Below, piece by piece: positions 37,695 to 41,088 of a stretch of DNA of 41,088 nucleotides. Every line of letters starts with the position of its first letter. Positions within the stretch are counted from its first letter, which is position 1. Under the pieces are notes generated by a model. That model was not told where the DNA came from, made no database searches, and saw only the letters and a list, made by a program, of their open reading frames with translations. Position numbers and translations under genes: made by a program. This DNA comes from Comamonas sp. lk (lineage in GTDB: Bacteria > Pseudomonadota > Gammaproteobacteria > Burkholderiales > Burkholderiaceae_C): contig CAMBNY010000022.1 in the NCBI GenBank assembly GCA_945869165.1, forward strand, positions 1 to 41,088. Direction: 5' to 3'.

Positions 37695-38969
37695 ATGGAC
37701 TTCGAATATTCTGACAAAACCAAGGCCTTACAAGCCAAACTCAAAGCCTTCATGGATGCGCATATTTACCCCGCTGAGGGGGCTTACCACCAGGAAATTG
37801 AAGCCAATACGGCTGCGGGAAAGCGTTGGACGCCCCTGCAACTGATCGAGTCACTCAAAGTCAAGGCCCAGGCGGAAGGCCTTTGGAATTTATTTTTACC
37901 AGTCGACAGCGCCGAAGCCTCGGGCTACCACGGCGCGGGCCTTACCAACCAGGAATACGCTCCGCTGGCCGAACTCATGGGCCGAGTCATGTGGTCCAGC
38001 GAAGTCTTCAACTGCTCGGCGCCCGATACCGGCAATATGGAAACCATCGCACGCTACGGATCAGAGGCCAACCGTGCGCGATGGCTCAAACCCTTGCTCG
38101 AAGGAAAAATCCGGTCCGCCTTTGCAATGACCGAACCGGACGTCGCCTCCAGCGATGCCACCAATATCGCGACCCGCATCGAGCGCGATGGGGACGACTA
38201 TGTGATTAATGGCCGCAAATGGTGGACTTCCGGCGCAGGTGATCCGCGCTGCGCGATTTACATTGTGATGGGGAAAACCGATCCACAGGCGCCCCGCCAT
38301 TCACAGCAAAGCATGGTGCTGGTGCCCTCGGATACCAAAGGTATTACGCGGGTGCGGCCGCTCACTGTTTTTGGCTATGACGACGCACCGCACGGCCATA
38401 TGGAAGTCCTGTTTGAAAACGTGCGGGTACCGGCGAGCAACATCCTTTTGGGTGAGGGACGGGGATTTGAGATTGCCCAAGGTCGCCTTGGCCCTGGACG
38501 TATCCACCATTGCATGCGCCTGATTGGCTTGGCCGAACGCGCGTTAGAGTTGATGTGCAAGCGCGCCTCGTCCCGTGTCGCCTTCGGTAAAACAGTCGCC
38601 TCACAAACAGTGACCCAGGAGCGGATCGCCGAGGCGCGCTGCCGCATTGACATGGCTCGCCTGCTAACGCTCAAAGCGGCTTGGATGATGGACATGGGCG
38701 GCAACAAATTTGCCAAGAATGAAATCGCCATGATCAAAGTGGTTGCACCGAATATGGCCGGTCAGGTGATTGACTGGGCTATGCAAGTGCATGGCGCGGG
38801 CGGCATGTCGGATGATTTTCCGCTGGCCTACGCCTTTACCAACGCGCGCACCTTGCGCTTCGCCGACGGCCCGGATGAAGTACATCGCAATGCCATCGCC
38901 AAAATGGAATTGGGCAAATACGCGGTGGATGCCAAACCGGTTGAAATGCCGATCACACGCGGCTACTAA
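37695..38969 (+). CDS. Acyl-CoA dehydrogenase (ACAD10/11-like)
   Basis: 424 residues. FAD enzyme of beta-oxidation type. N-terminal helical domain ([19 protein letters not shown]), middle beta domain with [40 protein letters not shown], then C-terminal helices with [15 protein letters not shown] and [34 protein letters not shown]. The ending [16 protein letters not shown] matches the long-chain/ACAD10-11 branch. AGGAG stands eight bases before the ATG. The kinase gene upstream likely prepares its substrate; both may form a unit for unusual or hydroxylated acids. Confidence 0.92.
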   Translation: MDFEYSDKTKALQAKLKAFMDAHIYPAEGAYHQEIEANTAAGKRWTPLQLIESLKVKAQAEGLWNLFLPVDSAEASGYHGAGLTNQEYAPLAELMGRVMWSSEVFNCSAPDTGNMETIARYGSEANRARWLKPLLEGKIRSAFAMTEPDVASSDATNIATRIERDGDDYVINGRKWWTSGAGDPRCAIYIVMGKTDPQAPRHSQQSMVLVPSDTKGITRVRPLTVFGYDDAPHGHMEVLFENVRVPASNILLGEGRGFEIAQGRLGPGRIHHCMRLIGLAERALELMCKRASSRVAFGKTVASQTVTQERIAEARCRIDMARLLTLKAAWMMDMGGNKFAKNEIAMIKVVAPNMAGQVIDWAMQVHGAGGMSDDFPLAYAFTNARTLRFADGPDEVHRNAIAKMELGKYAVDAKPVEMPITRGY

Positions 38970-38973
38970 ATAC

Positions 38974-39000
38974 GTGCCGCAGCATCAGGTGCGGCGCAGC
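38974..39000. terminator. Bidirectional terminator between the dehydrogenase and DUF6806-like genes
   Basis: GTGCCGCA and TGCGGCGC pair over eight positions (one G-U) around an 8-base loop between two converging genes. A short T-run (CTTTTA) follows on the plus strand; it is weaker on the minus strand. Confidence 0.65.
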
Positions 39001-39002
39001 TT

Positions 39003-39632
39003 TTAATGCAAATGACGCGGCTTGCGGCCGCCGCCGTGGCCGCTACCAAAACCGCCACCCGAGCCGCGCGGCGGTTTACCGATTTCCAGTGAATTGACCA
39101 GCGCGTCAAAGCGCTGGGCGAACAATTTATCCACCTCGGCCACCACGCCACCCAGCTCAGCACCATCAAAATGGCGCTCCATCATGCTGACCAGATCCTG
39201 CACCAGCAAATCGCGTTGCACCTGCATGATGGCTGCCGGATTGGGGCCCACAAACAGCATCACAAAATCATCGCGTGACTCGCCTTCGGGGCTTTGTTCT
39301 TCTTCGTCAAAGTCGGTGTCGTAAAAAGTCACCTCAATCGCTGCGCCAGCCACGGCCAGCTCATTGAGGTTCATGCACAGTTCATCCAAAACTTGCCTGA
39401 AATCCTCGTCTCCTGAAACCGTCCAGCACATCTGCAGCTGGTGCTCTGCCGCCACAAATTCGATCCCCGGTTCATCCTCGTAGGCGCTTTGGGCAGCATC
39501 GGCCAAAGACCGCGCACCCGCATACTTCCACAAGGGTTTGAGTGCTTCCTGCACCTCAGTCAATTGCACCTCGGGCCGAAGCACAACTTGGCCGTGCACG
39601 TGAATTTCGAAAGGATGGTTGTAACGGGACAT
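39003..39632 (-). CDS. DUF6806-like protein with a Gly/His-rich tail
   Basis: 209 residues; function unknown. The body (about 1-185) is a soluble, acidic alpha/beta protein beginning MSRYNHPFEIHVHGQVVLRPEVQLTEVQEALKPLWKYAGARS. It has an acidic patch, TDFDEEEQSPEGES (about 104-117), and the conserved-looking FVMLFVGPNPAAIMQVQRDLL. The tail (about 187-209) is low-complexity and basic: GSGGGFGSGHGGGRKPRHLH, with several Gly and three His. I believe this is the family now called DUF6806 in Burkholderiales, but could not verify it. No signal peptide. It is convergent with the dehydrogenase gene and lies downstream of tRNA-Leu. Confidence 0.6.
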   Translation of the reverse strand: MSRYNHPFEIHVHGQVVLRPEVQLTEVQEALKPLWKYAGARSLADAAQSAYEDEPGIEFVAAEHQLQMCWTVSGDEDFRQVLDELCMNLNELAVAGAAIEVTFYDTDFDEEEQSPEGESRDDFVMLFVGPNPAAIMQVQRDLLVQDLVSMMERHFDGAELGGVVAEVDKLFAQRFDALVNSLEIGKPPRGSGGGFGSGHGGGRKPRHLH

Positions 39633-39647
39633 GGACGCTGCGTTTTA

Positions 39648-39673
39648 GATCTTTGCTGCATGCAGTGTAGATC
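39648..39673. repeat. Imperfect 26-base palindrome before the DUF6806-like gene
   Basis: A perfect CTGCATGCAG core (39656-39665) is flanked by GATCT on one side and AGATC on the other, with a three-base wobble gap between. It lies 15 bases before the start of the minus-strand gene and 24 bases past the tRNA 3' end, so it could end the tRNA transcript or bind a regulator. Confidence 0.4.
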
Positions 39674-39697
39674 AAGTACCCTTCGATAGGAGGGGGT

Positions 39698-39789
39698 TGG
39701 TGCCCGAGACCAGAATCGAACTGGTACGCCCCATTTCTGGAAGCGGCGGATTTTAAGTCCGATGTGTCTACCTATTTCACCACTCGGGC
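39698..39789 (-). tRNA. tRNA-Leu (UAA)
   Basis: On the minus strand the gene starts GCCCGAGTGGTGAAATAGGTAG and ends CTCGGGC followed by encoded ACCA. The acceptor stem GCCCGAG/CTCGGGC pairs perfectly; the T-arm GGTTCGA-type block (CAGTTCGATTCTG) and a long variable arm fit a class II leucine tRNA. The anticodon loop CTTAAAA gives anticodon UAA, reading UUA and UUG. The first base pair of the anticodon stem may be mismatched. Confidence 0.9.
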
Positions 39790-39821
39790 CAGGCGTCGAC
39801 ACGCGGTCGGCAACTGGAATA

Positions 39822-39844
39822 ACTCCGGAATTACATCCCGGAGT
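39822..39844 (-). terminator. Possible terminator after the ketopantoate-reductase-like gene
   Basis: ACTCCGG and CCGGAGT pair perfectly over seven bases around a 9-base loop, 81 bases past the stop and before the tRNA. On the minus strand it is followed by TATTCC, a weak T-run. Confidence 0.4.
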
Positions 39845-39924
39845 ATTGCGGATGGCGATCGCCGCACGGGCATTCTAGCAAGCAGCGGCCGGTTTTACAC
39901 CTGCGGCTGTACGGGCTTTGCCCC

Positions 39925-41034
39925 TTAGCTAACAACCTCTGGGGCGTTTAGCTGCGTCGCAGGCGCAGCGCTTGCATTTCGGTTGCGGTCGAGCCAGCCA
40001 TGTACACGGCGCTCGGTTTCATCGACCGAGTCAGAATGCAGTCCATGCTGATCGGCAATCAATTTAATTAACAAATCAATGCGCTCAATATGCGTTGCAC
40101 CAGCGGCCAAAGCACGCGCTGCTGACGAGGGCTTGAGAAGCCCTTTTGCGGCAGCGGCGTATTTGTCAAAAGGCACCATATCCTCCGGTGCTGCACCCAG
40201 CAATTGGCAAAGCGACGAAACCCACTCGTACACCCCTCGCGATTGCTCCAGGTCCCCATGGACTGCCTGCTCAATGGGCTGCACGGTATCTGCAAGCACG
40301 CACCGGTAATTACCGGTCATCAACATGCTCCATTTGGCAAGTGGGACAAACAAGGAATCGTGTAATTTGAGCTTTACAGGCAAGTCCAATGACTCTCCAT
40401 CGACCATCAGGCGGGCAGCTGCGATGTCGGCATCCAATTGCGCCAGCATGGCATTGTGGGCATCTGAGGCGAAGCGCGCCACTTTGAAATTGGTTGGTAG
40501 TCCGACCTGTAATACATTGGGCGCTTCCTCCGGCGGGCGAAAGGCTTGCGGATCCGGGCTGCACAATGTCATCAGGCCAGGCTCAAACTCGTCCCACACG
40601 GCGGGATCCAGGTAGGCCGGGCGGCAGGTCGCGGTGTCGATCCCAGGAATGCGCGCAAGAAACGGCAGAGGCGGCATATTCATGATGGACATGCAAGGTA
40701 CCTTTGCACGCGCAATGCTGTGCATGAGGCTGCGGACGTCGGGGTCGCTATATTGAGGCTCCTGCATGGCCAAACAAACCAGGTCGTAATTCGCAGGGCC
40801 CACCTCCGCCGGAGTCTGAGCATCTAATGCGCCAGGAAAATTGCGGGAGTCAATCTCCACCATGCCCGGGCGGCCTTTAACGGCCATACGTACGCGAGTT
40901 CCCTCGGCATTGATCAGCGCCGCAGTCTTGGTGCGACAGACCAGCGTCACATGGTGCCCAGCCATTAACAATTTGCTCCCAAGCAGCGAACCATAGGATG
41001 CCCCGAGGATCAAAATTTTGTAAGTGGCAGACAT
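39925..41034 (-). CDS. Ketopantoate reductase-like NAD(P)-binding protein
   Basis: 369 residues, from an ATG with AGGAG eight bases upstream. The N-terminal Rossmann fold is ILILGASYGSLLGSKLLMAGHHVTLVCRT (about 7-35), with GASYGS in place of the usual GxGxxG. It is followed by the family's 'VCLAMQEPQYSDPDV' stretch, where PanE has VK/Q after the nucleotide-binding half. The C-terminal half is helical (KLHDSLFVPLAKWSMLMTGNYRCV). At 369 residues it is longer than PanE (about 300) and the catalytic Lys-Asn-Glu set of PanE is not clear to me. It may be a ketopantoate or opine-type dehydrogenase acting on another substrate. The proteins next to it give no hint of pathway. Confidence 0.65.
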   Translation of the reverse strand: MSATYKILILGASYGSLLGSKLLMAGHHVTLVCRTKTAALINAEGTRVRMAVKGRPGMVEIDSRNFPGALDAQTPAEVGPANYDLVCLAMQEPQYSDPDVRSLMHSIARAKVPCMSIMNMPPLPFLARIPGIDTATCRPAYLDPAVWDEFEPGLMTLCSPDPQAFRPPEEAPNVLQVGLPTNFKVARFASDAHNAMLAQLDADIAAARLMVDGESLDLPVKLKLHDSLFVPLAKWSMLMTGNYRCVLADTVQPIEQAVHGDLEQSRGVYEWVSSLCQLLGAAPEDMVPFDKYAAAAKGLLKPSSAARALAAGATHIERIDLLIKLIADQHGLHSDSVDETERRVHGWLDRNRNASAAPATQLNAPEVVS

Positions 41035-41088
41035 AGAAATACTCCTGATAATGAAAAAAGGTGGAAAGCACCCTCTGTGCTGGCACTT

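Overview
The window reads as a chromosomal core segment of a betaproteobacterium of the order Burkholderiales, most likely family Comamonadaceae. The evidence is gene order: carA, a LysE/LeuE exporter and carB together, followed by greA, yhbY, rlmE, ftsH, folP and glmM; and rpsB-tsf-pyrH-frr-cdsA-dxr-bamA-skp-lpxD-fabZ-lpxA-lpxB-rnhB-rRNA methyltransferase in one unbroken run. The porin is also of the betaproteobacterial type. I see no insertion sequences, phage genes, CRISPR array or rRNA. One tRNA (Leu, UAA) is present.

Left end (1-3180) is a phosphate-linked block. It holds the 5' end of polyphosphate kinase (ppk, minus strand), a secreted calcineurin-like phosphoesterase (minus) and a large porin (plus). 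Both minus-strand genes have a recognisable PHO box in front of them. The pstSCAB-phoUBR genes that usually sit between glmM and ppk in this order are not here.

Region 3261-15217 (almost all minus) runs carA-leuE-carB-greA, then rlmE-ftsH-folP-glmM-GNAT, with yhbY divergent from rlmE. It covers pyrimidine and arginine precursor synthesis, transcript cleavage, ribosome maturation, membrane proteolysis, folate and cell-wall precursor synthesis.

Region 15388-28411 (all minus) is the translation/envelope supercluster. Ribosomal protein S2 and EF-Ts, UMP kinase and ribosome recycling factor are followed by phospholipid (cdsA), isoprenoid (dxr), outer-membrane assembly (bamA, skp) and lipid A (lpxD, fabZ, lpxA, lpxB) genes, then rnhB and a SpoU methyltransferase. 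Most junctions overlap by 1-8 bases. uppS and rseP, normally between frr/cdsA and dxr/bamA, are missing. Short spacers with 24-codon mini-ORFs occupy those places.

Region 28566-34510 holds clpA, clpS, icd, a divergent secreted DUF192 protein and an asparaginase. The asparaginase diverges from lexA across two tandem LexA operators. lexA is followed by a small conserved-looking protein, a Crp/Fnr-type regulator, an APH-family phosphotransferase and an acyl-CoA dehydrogenase (34622-38969, plus).

The right end (39003-41034, minus) holds a DUF6806-like protein, tRNA-Leu and a ketopantoate-reductase-like protein.

No obviously new multi-gene system is visible. The points most worth following are the PHO-box phosphoesterase and the absent pst block, the shared LexA control region, the missing uppS/rseP with mini-ORFs in their place, a knot-like double inverted repeat before pyrH, and a two-turn dyad in front of the porin.
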